Source: JAAXGX01 sp965203565 (lineage in GTDB: Bacteria; Acidobacteriota; Vicinamibacteria; Vicinamibacterales; UBA8438). Taken from it: 64,000 nt of DNA. Below the pieces are notes generated by a model. That model was not told the DNA's origin, made no database searches, and saw nothing but the letters and a program-made list of their open reading frames with translations. Below are positions 9,801-16,366 of the stretch, piece by piece. The DNA lies in assembly GCA_965203565.1 (NCBI GenBank), contig OZ241896.1:3596001-3660000 (forward strand), in the 5' to 3' direction. The translations under genes were made by a program, and so were the position numbers. How positions within the stretch are numbered: the first letter of the stretch is position 1; every line of letters starts with the position of its first letter.

Positions 9801-11787
9801 CTCCGCCTCCGTCGCCGCCGCTGAAGATGATGCGGCCGGTGGGCGTGTGGTTGAGGTCGATCTTGTTGATCTCGGCGTCGAGCCGGTCGTCGTGCGAACG
9901 CAGCGCGCGCAGGACGTTCCAGACCACGCCGAAGCGTTCGTTGTCGTCCAGCGCCGCGGCGGGGTTGACGCCCGCCGGCACGGCGATCGGCAGGATGATG
10001 TAGCCGTATTCCTTGCCGGGGGCCTTGCGCATGGCGCGGCCCACGGCCTGGACGACGTCCACCTGCGAGCTCCGGGGGCTCATGAACAGCACCGCGTCCA
10101 GCGCCGGCACGTCGATCCCCTCGGACAGGCAGCGCGCGTTCGAGAGGATGCGGCACGCACCCTCGGCGTCGCCCCCGGCGCCGCGCTCGCCCTTCAGCCA
10201 CTCGATCCGGGCCTTGCGGTCGAGGGCGTGATGCTGGCCGTCGACGTGCCGGGTGTCGCAACGGAGCGCGCTCCGGCGCTCGGCCTCCGGCAGCAGGTCG
10301 ATGGCGTGGCCGATGACGTCGTCCCAATGCGCTTCCAGGCGCTTCGACGCGGCGATGGTGTTGGTGAACGCGATGGCGCGGGACAGGCGGCGCACGGGCT
10401 CGCCGCCGGGGGCCTGGTTCTCCGGATTCTGCAACGCGCGCCAGCAGCCGGTGATCTTCGCGGCGTCGGTCAGGTTGATCTCGCTCTCGCCCGCCGCGAG
10501 ATGCGCCTGCAACGCGGCGTCGACGTGCTGCTCGGACATGGCGAGCACGACGACCTTGTAATCGGACAGCAGCCCCTGATCGACGGCCCTGGAGAAGGGC
10601 AGGCGGTGGAGCTCCGGTCCGTAGGTCTCCGGATCGTCCATCGAGAACACGTCGACGTCGTGGCTCGCCGCCTTCGCCTTGGCGCTCTCCGTGTAGAGGC
10701 GCGGCGTCGCCGTCATGTAGAGACGCCGGGCGGCCCGGACCCGCTCCCCGTCGTGGACGAGCACGAACGGGGAGGTTCTGTCGCCGGGCCGCTCGACGCC
10801 GGTGGTCCGGTGGGCTTCATCGCAGAGGACGAGGTCGAAGGGCGGCGCTCCCTCGTTCTGCGCCCGCTCCACGACGCCGAGCGAGTGGTAGGTGCAGAAG
10901 ACTACCGTCAGCGCGTCTTCGGCGGCCTCCCGGAGCGCCGCGGAGATCGACGGCGGGTCCGTGGTGACGGGGATTTCGAGCTCCTGGAGCGAGGCGTCCT
11001 CGTCGTTGAGCCCCGCCCGGGTGTCGGAGCAGACGCCGACGTAGCGGTGGGCGATCGCGCGCTGCGTCGCCCACTCCCGCATCGACTGGGAGAACAGGGA
11101 GATCGACGGCACGAGGTACAGGACCCGGCCGCCGGCGCCCGCCACGGCTTCCGCGATGCGCAAGGCGGTGAAGGTCTTGCCGGCGCCGCAGGCCATGACG
11201 AGCTTGCCGCGGTCGTGGTCCCGGAAGCCGGCGAGCACGTCGTCGAACGCGGCCTGCTGGTGAGGCCGCAGACGGAAGGGTTCGTGGCGGAAGGCGAGGT
11301 CTTCCGGCGCATCGCGCGCGAGGTCGGGCCAGTCGAAAGGTCGGCCGGCGAGGTCGCCGAAGCGGAGCACGGCGCAGGCGGGCTTCAGCCGCTCGATGGT
11401 CTTGCGGGCGTTCGGCCCCCAGCCGTCGCCGGTGTCCACGACGATGCGGGCGGTGAACGGGTCGCGGGCCGACGCGGCGATGAAGGAGTCGAGATGAGGC
11501 TTCGCGATCTGCGTGCCCGGCGCGTAACACTTGCACTGGACGGCGCAACAGCCGCCCCGGCGCTCCTCGGCGACGAGGTCGATGCCCGTATCGGCGCCGT
11601 CGAAGTCCGGCCGCGCGGCGGCCCACTCGGACCAGAGCCGGACGTCGGAGAAACGCTCCCGGTAGAGCGGGTCCTCGAGAAAGTACGTCTTCATCAGCCG
11701 CTCGAAGAGACGCCCCTTCTCGGCCTCGGAGCCTGCGACGGACCGGATGTGGTCCAGGGTCCGCTGGAAGCCGCCGCTCAATGCCAT
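6880..11787 (-). CDS. Type ISP-like single-chain restriction-modification enzyme (nuclease-helicase-adenine methyltransferase)
   Basis: A 1635-residue multidomain protein. Domains in order: an Mrr-like PD-(D/E)XK nuclease near residues 40-110 (GIDLVAEE...AVQCKCY); a superfamily 2 translocase with MACGAGKTFTALRIAE (Walker A), LCDEAHRTTG (DEAH box) and QAVGRAMRKAPGKEYGYIILP (motif VI); an N6-adenine methyltransferase with DPFTGTGIFLVRLL (motif I) and VVGNPPWS (motif IV, NPPW); and a long C-terminal target-recognition region. This order matches LlaBIII/LlaGI-type Type ISP enzymes, which methylate and cut from one chain. The frame extends 31 codons further upstream, but that extension is encoded by a partial copy of a dispersed repeat, so the ATG at 11787 (AAGGAG immediately before) is preferred. 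No separate specificity subunit is present or needed. Confidence 0.88.
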   Translation of the reverse strand: MALSGGFQRTLDHIRSVAGSEAEKGRLFERLMKTYFLEDPLYRERFSDVRLWSEWAAARPDFDGADTGIDLVAEERRGGCCAVQCKCYAPGTQIAKPHLDSFIAASARDPFTARIVVDTGDGWGPNARKTIERLKPACAVLRFGDLAGRPFDWPDLARDAPEDLAFRHEPFRLRPHQQAAFDDVLAGFRDHDRGKLVMACGAGKTFTALRIAEAVAGAGGRVLYLVPSISLFSQSMREWATQRAIAHRYVGVCSDTRAGLNDEDASLQELEIPVTTDPPSISAALREAAEDALTVVFCTYHSLGVVERAQNEGAPPFDLVLCDEAHRTTGVERPGDRTSPFVLVHDGERVRAARRLYMTATPRLYTESAKAKAASHDVDVFSMDDPETYGPELHRLPFSRAVDQGLLSDYKVVVLAMSEQHVDAALQAHLAAGESEINLTDAAKITGCWRALQNPENQAPGGEPVRRLSRAIAFTNTIAASKRLEAHWDDVIGHAIDLLPEAERRSALRCDTRHVDGQHHALDRKARIEWLKGERGAGGDAEGACRILSNARCLSEGIDVPALDAVLFMSPRSSQVDVVQAVGRAMRKAPGKEYGYIILPIAVPAGVNPAAALDDNERFGVVWNVLRALRSHDDRLDAEINKIDLNHTPTGRIIFSGGDGGGDGDGAPAGPDLPFAPIDLPPGAIFARIVDKCGDRKYWETWARDVADIFTRLVHRIEHLLAAPGNEALREWFGAFHEELKVSINASIDRGDAIEIMAQHVLTRPVFEALFEHYDFAAANPVARALDALRRDFGEFGLENEVRDLERFYESVRMRARGLDNSAARQRVLMELYEKFFATALRKDTERLGIVYTPVEIVDFILNSADHALREEFGRGLSDEGVHVLDPFTGTGIFLVRLLQSALIADRDLERKYRRELHANEIVLLAYYIAAVHVEEAFHGRRGADGPYQPFEGIVLTDTFNLHTDRTGFPRDWLPDNSERAERQQRLPIQVVVGNPPWSAAQRSSADDNPNVDYPELEKRVSETYAARSTATLKNSLYDTYKMAIRWASDRIGEQGVIAFVTNGSWIDGNVDSGIRACLMEEFSAIWVLNLRGNARTSGELRRAEGDNVFGQGSRAPVAITILVRNPDASHDGCRILYRDVGDYLKRGEKLAILREAGSVAGIEDWREITPNRQHDWIGQRSEEFQRLYPLGSKDVKAGQGGEAIFKLFSNGYKTSRDAYLYNFSRDACAENARLVTEDYLGAMRVAEEHPKYGVDEVARLHSSNVRWDAALKDNLRRRKGATFSASKVQKTQYRPFVKQHCYVDYVLVNRKYQMDSIFPMPGGENRAICVPGVGSTRPFSALMVDTMPDLHFIAFGQCFPRHRYEQPDDAQGQLPGMGGGPGTSGPERIDNVTDTALRAFRVRYADDSIDKDDVFDYIYGVLHAPDWRGRFAADLVKELPRAPFAEDFRTFARAGRALAALHLGYETCEEHPLETVFTQSGEPQPEHFRIGAQAMRFADDDKTVLRINEYVSLHGIPAEAHGHLVNGRTPLEWIIDRYRIVRDRRSGIANDPNEWFEDPRDLAATVRRIVHVSVETVRIVETLPGLLAEADHDSAQATFDFQTEAHRQALAVARSAQAEEDQEFVEAISVWDRP

Positions 11788-11852
11788 CTCCTTGCGTTGC
11801 AGGACGCGGCGATCGTCGTGTGAAGCATCGGGGTTCTTGACCGACTTCTTCA

Positions 11853-11886
11853 CAGCCCGTGGCGAAAGCCCCCGCTGCATTCGAGC
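11853..11886 (-). repeat. Partial copy (one end) of the 158-160 bp miniature element
   Basis: On the minus strand this reads as the right-hand end of the miniature element found at 14384, 19669 and 27620, ending CGCCACGGGCTG-like after GAATGCAGCGGGG. Only about 34 bp match before the sequence diverges. It abuts the start of the Type ISP gene and encodes the spurious N-terminal MQRGLSPRAV extension of that frame. Confidence 0.6.
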
Positions 11887-11896
11887 GCCGGTCGGA

Positions 11897-11941
11897 TTGA
11901 CAGGTTCTGTCAGGAGCCCGTGACATCCTGCTTGCAGGATG
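11897..11941 (+). promoter_or_regulatory. Shared promoter/dyad element, copy 1
   Basis: TTGACA (11897) is separated by 18 bp from TGACAT (11921). The first hexamer pairs with TGTCAG at 11908, giving a near-perfect dyad with a 5 bp spacer. Three more copies lie at 12871, 20089 and 21024 with the same 18 bp spacing. A perfect palindrome CATCCTGC-TT-GCAGGATG follows at 11924-11941. It points toward the gene at 12087. Confidence 0.5.
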
Positions 11942-12086
11942 AACCTGCATCCGGCGACGTCGGACGCGGCCGGCGCTTGGGCGGAGCCTCCCGGAACGGC
12001 CCGAAGCGGAAGCGGCCGGCCGGCCGATGGCGATCAACCCGGCCGACCGGCCTGCGACGCGCGCCGCGGAGGGGCGCACGCCATGA

Positions 12087-12833
12087 GTGACAGTCTACAA
12101 CCAAACCGCCCTTCCGTCGGCGTCCAGCATGCGCCCGGCCGATCCGAACGATGCAATCCGCAGGTTGGAATCAAGGGGGGTGAACGTGCGCGGAGAGTGG
12201 AACCCGGCGCTGCCGGACGAGCGCCGCATGTGGGCGATTGCGGCGGCCGACTACGGGCGCATGGTTCGCGGGTTCGTCAACGGAAGGCACGGATTCCGCC
12301 CGGATACGCCGGCCGACGTTCTCGCCGTGCAGTTGGACAGGTCGTTCCTGCTGTTCACGGGCCATGCGCGGACGGCGGTCACCTGCGCAAGGTGGGCGAC
12401 AGGCGATACGGACGAACGGCCGCGGACGTTCAACGATCTGACGGACGCCGTTGCACTGGCGATGATGCGGCGGTTCGATGCGCGCGAACGGGCGCGCAAG
12501 ACCCGGCGGTTCGGGCTGACGTGGCCTGAGTGGTTCATCCGCGCGCGGGGCGTCTTGTGGGCGCACGTTCCGCCGTGTGACCTTCAACCCGGCGATCCGG
12601 CCGCGCTTCAAGAGGCGGCCGGCGAATACCCGGAGCGGGGACATGCCTACTTCGGCGTTCGACGCGAATACGCCGGCGCGCCGGGGAGTCTCTTCGTCGA
12701 TTACTGGCATCCGGCGGCCGGCGTGCGGATGCGGCCGAGCGTTCGGATGCGGCCGGGCGGGAAACCTCGGCGCGCCTTGACGTTGCTTCTGGCCTTCGAC
12801 CGGCGCGCTCCGGGATTCCCGTGGTGGTGGTGA
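12087..12833 (+). CDS. Hypothetical protein, family not recognised
   Basis: A frame of up to 248 codons with no domain I can name. It is rich in Arg and Trp, has no signal peptide and no membrane segment, and ends FPWWW. The segment DERRMWAIAAADYGRMVRGFVNG is the most helix-like part. The start is uncertain: GTG at 12087, ATG at 12129, or GTG at 12186. The last has AAGGGG about 8 bases upstream and is the best by ribosome site. It lies downstream of the first copy of the shared promoter/dyad element, about 160 bp away, and is followed after 37 bp by the second copy. It therefore looks like one unit in the 11.9-22.8 kb series of single-gene units. Confidence 0.5.
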   Translation: MTVYNQTALPSASSMRPADPNDAIRRLESRGVNVRGEWNPALPDERRMWAIAAADYGRMVRGFVNGRHGFRPDTPADVLAVQLDRSFLLFTGHARTAVTCARWATGDTDERPRTFNDLTDAVALAMMRRFDARERARKTRRFGLTWPEWFIRARGVLWAHVPPCDLQPGDPAALQEAAGEYPERGHAYFGVRREYAGAPGSLFVDYWHPAAGVRMRPSVRMRPGGKPRRALTLLLAFDRRAPGFPWWW

Positions 12834-12870
12834 GGATCGGCGCGCCCGGCGCTTGGGCGGCATCTGGCGA

Positions 12871-12900
12871 CTGACAGGTTTTGTCAGCAGCCCGTGCTAT
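12871..12900 (+). promoter_or_regulatory. Shared promoter/dyad element, copy 2
   Basis: CTGACA at 12871 pairs with TGTCAG at 12882 (perfect 6 bp arms, 5 bp spacer), and TGCTAT follows 18 bp after CTGACA. The leader TTTCGGCCGCAG at about 12954 and a GGAG ribosome site complete a layout repeated upstream of other genes here. It drives the secreted protein at 12976. Confidence 0.55.
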
Positions 12901-12975
12901 CAACTGCGCGCGGGCCGGTTCATGCGACCGGCTAGCCCGCGCGTTTCCACTTTCGGCCGCAGCATTGGAGACAAC

Positions 12976-13446
12976 GTGTTGAAGACCATCGTATCGTTCG
13001 TCATCTTCGGAATCGTGGCGTCCGGCGTTCTCGGCGTCCGCGCGGCGGCGCAGGATGCGCCGGTTGTGCGGGTGTTCGTGCCTGCCAGCGAAGCGAACCG
13101 CGTATCGGGCGGCGGCGACGTGGGCGTTTCCGGCGGAAGCAACGATCAGACCGTGGAGATCATGAAGAATCTCACGGAACGGGAAGAATGCAGCCGGTTG
13201 CGCGTGACGAACCGGCGCAGCCGTGCGCACTTCCTGATCGAGATGGACCGGACCGAAGGCGGCTTTTTCGGCGTCGCCAGCCGGGACAACAAGATCGCCG
13301 TGTTCGACGGGTGGGGGGATCTGATCTTCACGAATTCAACCCGGTCCGTCGGAAACGCCGTGAAGGATGCGTGCAACGCCATCCGTGAAGAGGTCGACGG
13401 CGGCGCGGAGCTGGTCACGGTCGGCGAAGCGGAAGCGGAGGGGTAG
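12976..13446 (+). CDS. Small secreted protein, function unknown
   Basis: A 156-residue protein with a clear signal peptide: VLKTIVSFVIFGIVASGVLG, then a VRAAAQD cleavage region. The mature part is about 130 residues with two cysteines (ECSRL, KDACNAI) and segments RAHFLIEMDRTEGGFFGV and KIAVFDGWGDLIF that suggest a beta-rich periplasmic or outer-membrane-associated fold. I do not recognise the family. The GTG at 12976 is chosen because GGAG lies 6 bases upstream and the hydrophobic core starts at once; the frame is open further upstream. The second copy of the shared promoter/dyad lies about 75 bp upstream. A paralogous gene fragment follows at 13469. Confidence 0.6.
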   Translation: MLKTIVSFVIFGIVASGVLGVRAAAQDAPVVRVFVPASEANRVSGGGDVGVSGGSNDQTVEIMKNLTEREECSRLRVTNRRSRAHFLIEMDRTEGGFFGVASRDNKIAVFDGWGDLIFTNSTRSVGNAVKDACNAIREEVDGGAELVTVGEAEAEG

Positions 13447-13468
13447 CGCCGGCCGTCCGGCCCGCGCG

Positions 13469-13543
13469 GTACGGGCGGATGCGCCGGTTGACGTGTCGGG
13501 CGACGTGCGGCATGTCCGCGTGAGCCGAACGATCGGCTGGTAG
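13469..13543 (+). pseudogene. C-terminal fragment of a paralogue of the 21131-21787 gene
   Basis: The 24 codons before the stop at 13541 read VRADAPVDVSGDVRHVRV then SRTIGW. This is almost identical to the last residues of the gene ending at 21787, and the DNA similarity continues past the stop into the GGGGCGCGCC hairpin. The upstream part of that gene is absent, so this is a recombination or deletion scar within the accessory region. Confidence 0.7.
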
Positions 13544-13552
13544 GGCGTTCGA

Positions 13553-13584
13553 GGGGCGCGCCGGGGCGAACCCTGGCGCGCCCC
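13553..13584 (+). terminator. Terminator-like hairpin, 10 bp perfect stem
   Basis: GGGGCGCGCC (13553-13562) pairs perfectly with GGCGCGCCCC (13575-13584) across a 12-base loop. There is no T tract after it, so it may be a Rho-assisted or transcript-stabilising hairpin rather than a classical terminator. Matching hairpins follow the stops at 21787 and 22768. Confidence 0.5.
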
Positions 13585-13610
13585 GGCGCGCGGACCAAGG
13601 GGGAAACGCG

Positions 13611-14354
13611 ATGACTTCGGACGGCAAAGACATGGCGATCGGCCTGTCGGCGATGCTGCTGGGCGTGCTGACGGCGGCGGCGGCCGGGTGGATGCTGGCG
13701 GGCGCCTTCGGCATGGCGGGGTTGTCCGTGGCGTGCGTGGCGGCGTTTCTCCGCTGGCCGGAGCCGTTCGGCAAGGCTCTCGCCGTGGCCAGGTTCGTGG
13801 TGGGCGGGCCGGCATGGTTAGCCGGGAAGATTGCGTCGGGCGACAAAGACATGGCTATCGGCCTGTCGGTGATGCTGCTGGGCGTGCTGACGGCGGCGGC
13901 GGCCGGGTGGATGCTGGCGGGCGCCTTCGGCATGGCGGGGTTGTCCGTGGCGTGCGTGGCGGCGGTCCTCCGCTGGCCGGAGCCGTTCGGCAAGGCTCTC
14001 GCCGTGGCCGGGTTCGTGGTTTGCGGACTGGCGGTCGGCGTGGTCTTGCTGGCGGTCGGCGTGGGCTGGCTGGCCGGGAAAATGGTGTGGGTGGTTCTCG
14101 CTGTGATTCTGTTCGCGATCTCTCCCGTTGCCGGCGGGCTGTTCATTGTCGGCCGGGCGCTTGTGGAATTCGCGGATGGCGCCGAACGCGCCGCGAACCG
14201 GCGCGGAGCCGGCGATTGCGCCGGCTGCCGCGTTCACTTCGAGATCCGGAACCTGACGGTCTATCACGTGACACCTCAGAGCAAGGGCGGCGGTGACCAT
14301 CTTGACAACCTGCAATGGCTCTGCGGCGCGTGCAACAGCATGAAGGGAACCTGA
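13611..14354 (+). CDS. Multi-pass membrane protein with C-terminal HNH nuclease domain
   Basis: A 247-residue protein. Residues 5-63 and 78-136 are a near-exact tandem repeat, each with two hydrophobic segments (IGLSxMLLGVLTAAAAGWML, GMAGLSVACVAA) and the motif LRWPEPFGKALAVA. Two or three further membrane segments follow (VVCGLAVGVVLLAVG, VWVVLAVILFAISPVAGGL). The last about 45 residues form a small HNH module: CAGC, then YHVTPQSKGGGDHLDNLQ, then LCGACNSMKG. It has two CxxC pairs for zinc and the H...N...H layout of McrA-type nucleases. A membrane-tethered HNH nuclease fits an abortive-infection or DNA-uptake surveillance role, but that is inference. The ATG has GGGGGAAA upstream. Confidence 0.7.
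   Translation: MTSDGKDMAIGLSAMLLGVLTAAAAGWMLAGAFGMAGLSVACVAAFLRWPEPFGKALAVARFVVGGPAWLAGKIASGDKDMAIGLSVMLLGVLTAAAAGWMLAGAFGMAGLSVACVAAVLRWPEPFGKALAVAGFVVCGLAVGVVLLAVGVGWLAGKMVWVVLAVILFAISPVAGGLFIVGRALVEFADGAERAANRRGAGDCAGCRVHFEIRNLTVYHVTPQSKGGGDHLDNLQWLCGACNSMKGT
13626..14020 (+). repeat. Tandem in-frame duplication inside the membrane-HNH gene
   Basis: Bases 13626-13801 and 13845-14020 are nearly identical, offset by exactly 219 bp (73 codons), so the frame is kept. Very few base differences separate the two halves, which implies a recent duplication of the transmembrane unit. Confidence 0.85.
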
Positions 14355-14383
14355 ACGCAGGCGGCGCTACTGGCGAAGCTCGA

Positions 14384-14543
14384 CAGCCCGTGGTGGAACC
14401 CCGCGGGGCGCCGAGAGCGGCGAGGCGCCCGGCTGACAAGGCGTGAGGAGGGAGCATATTGTGGGCATACGCAACCGACGAACAACGCCGTCAGGCGGGA
14501 TGCATCGCTGCTCGAATGCAGCGGGGACTTCCGCCACGGGCTG
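14384..14543 (+). mobile_element. Miniature inverted-repeat element, copy 1
   Basis: A 160 bp element starting CAGCCCGTGGTGGAA and ending TTCCGCCACGGGCTG, giving 15 bp terminal inverted repeats with one mismatch. It is highly similar along its whole length to copies at 19669-19826 and 27620-27777, and has no coding capacity of its own. This copy shows no obvious target duplication (flanks TCGA and CCAG). It lies just downstream of the membrane-HNH gene. Confidence 0.8.
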
Positions 14544-14886
14544 CCAGCGCTTGGCGGGAACGGGCTACCCGATCTGCTCATTCGGGATCGAGCCGGGGCG
14601 GTTTGCCCCCGGAGCCCAGGTCCGGACCGATGGACCGTCGCTTGACGGGCCGCTGTAAGGCCGGCCGGGGCAGGGTGGCATGGCCCCGGCTCGATTCGGG
14701 ATGCGCGGCCGAGCCGGGCGGGCGTCCGGCCCGGTCGACGTCCGGCGCCCGGGATGCGGCGCCCGGCGGATGCAGCGAGCCCTTCACCACGGCCGCCGGT
14801 CGGCAGTCCGCGCGCCGGTCGCGGCGCCGGCGGAAACGTCGGTCCATCCACTCGCGGACGAGCAGCGCCGGTCCCACCACCGCGTT
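14544..14886. other. Gene-free stretch of 343 bp
   Basis: Between the miniature element and the DUF222/HNH gene. No convincing gene is seen. It starts with GCGGGAACGGGCTACCCG (near 14552), a motif that recurs at about 22986 in the repeat cluster downstream. The rest is GC-rich and looks like decayed sequence. Confidence 0.4.
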
Positions 14887-16226
14887 TCACGCCGGCGGAG
14901 GCGGCGGCCCGTCCGACGCGGCCCCGGTCGGACTCGCGCGCGGACGCCACAGCACGCGCATCGCCCAGCCGAGATCCAGCCGCTCCCCGGTCCACGCCGG
15001 CGTCGCCGCACTTGGCCCGATCGCGATCCCCGCCGCCGCCAGCCGCGCGTCCACCGGCGCCAGCGCCGCCCCCGTCCAGCGCGGCGGCTCCGGAACCTCC
15101 GGCAGCGGCCGGCCGTCCGCCCGCGTGAAGCGAACCGCGCCCGTGTCGTCGAGCATCACCTGCAATCCGCCTTCGTGCACGGCCCGGTGATGCCGCCGGC
15201 AGAGCTGCACCAGGTTGTCGAGCCGGGTCGCGCCGCCGTGCGCCCAGTGCCGGACGTGGTGCGCATCGCACCGCCGGGCCGTGCAACCCGGGAAGCGGCA
15301 ACGGCGGTCCCGCGCCGCGAGCGCACGGCGCAGCGCCGGCGGGATCGTGCGCGTCTTCCGGCCGACGCCGAGCACCTGTCCGGCGGCGCCGTGGGTCATG
15401 ACGACCCGCCCGGCATCACATGCCAGCCGTCGCGCCGTTTCCGCGGAGACGCGCAGCCCGCCGGCGTCCTCCAGCACCGCCTGACCATGCGCGGCGCGAG
15501 CAGCGTCGCCGGGATGTGACCCGTCAGCGCCTCCCGCCGGCCGGCGCGTTCCCGCGGGAACGCGCTCTCCGGTCGATGCGGCGCCCGTCGGCTCCAAGTC
15601 AACCGAGTCGCCAGCCGCACCCTGCGGGTCGCCGACGCCTGCCGCGGCGTCGCTTCCCGGCTGACGGATTGCCTCAGCGCGGCCGGCTGCTGTGGGTCGG
15701 ACGACCGAAGACGTTCCCGCGGGAACGTACGTCGGGTGATCCGCTTCCTGCGCCGTCGCCGCGTCGTGCGCCAGCGTCGCGGCGTCCACGTGCAGCACCA
15801 CCTGGTACCGGTCGCCCGCCGTCCCCGGGTCCAGCTTCACCGACAGCGCCGCCTCCGCCACCCGGCCGAGCGCGTCCGCCCGCCGCTGCTCCGACGACGC
15901 CTCGGGCGCGTCTTCCTCCGGAGCGTCCGACGCCTCCGTCCGCAACTGCTCGCTCGCTGCGTCGAGCGCCCGCAGCACCGCCGCCCCGACCTCCGGCGCC
16001 AGCCGTCCCCGAATCACCACCATCCCGTCGTCGTCCACCCAAGTCCGCAGCTCCCGGTGCGCGTGTCGCCGTCCGTCCTCGGCGATCTCCGCCGCCCGGT
16101 CCACCCGCCGCCACGCCCGCGTCACCTGTTCGACGTGCACCGCCGTCCCGGCGAGCGCGACGTCGAGCAGCGCCGCTTCGTTCTCCGGCGTCGCCACGCG
16201 GGTCAGCGCCCGCACCTTCGAGTAGG
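14887..16226 (-). pseudogene. DUF222/HNH endonuclease, C-terminal part (gene split by IS21 element)
   Basis: The C-terminal about 446 residues of a 13E12/DUF222-type HNH protein. DUF222-like sequence resumes at KVRALTRVATPENEAALLDV, right next to the insertion. A Pro/Ala/Gly-rich spacer follows, then the HNH module near the C-terminus (CRFPGCTARRCDAHHVRHW, then LDNLVQLCRRHHRAVHEGG). The N-terminal part lies at 18868-19232. Removing the IS and one copy of the 7 bp duplication GAGTAGG joins the halves exactly in frame to give 565 residues across VSYS|KVRAL. Proteins of this family are common, often multi-copy, and have no settled cellular role. Confidence 0.85.
16220..16226 (+). repeat. Target site duplication of IS21 element (left copy, GAGTAGG)
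   Basis: The 7 bp GAGTAGG immediately left of the element is repeated at 18868-18874 on its right. Duplications of 4-8 bp are usual for IS21. Confidence 0.85.
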
Positions 16227-16366
16227 TGGTAATGGCAAGATGAAAAGGGACCCCCGTGGCCATGTGAAAAGGGACCCCCTGAGCAGTTGGGAGACAGCGA
16301 TCGCCTGGCGAAGATCGCAGGGGCGAGACACGGTCGTCTCGTCGTCTAAGCCGGGAGGACGCAGAG

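Noticed and set aside
6880..11823. Very long open frames on the plus strand opposite the Type ISP gene
   Set aside because: High-GC shadow frames; the composition is low-complexity Gly/Arg/Val and no domain is seen, while the minus strand shows complete motifs.
11788..11880. 31-residue N-terminal extension of the Type ISP enzyme
   Set aside because: It is encoded by a fragment of the dispersed miniature element and a duplicated 23 bp segment, and is not family-like; the ATG at 11787 is preferred.
14578..14880. 100-codon minus-strand frame in the gap before the HNH gene
   Set aside because: Arg-rich, no recognisable family, no ribosome site; likely chance in very GC-rich DNA.
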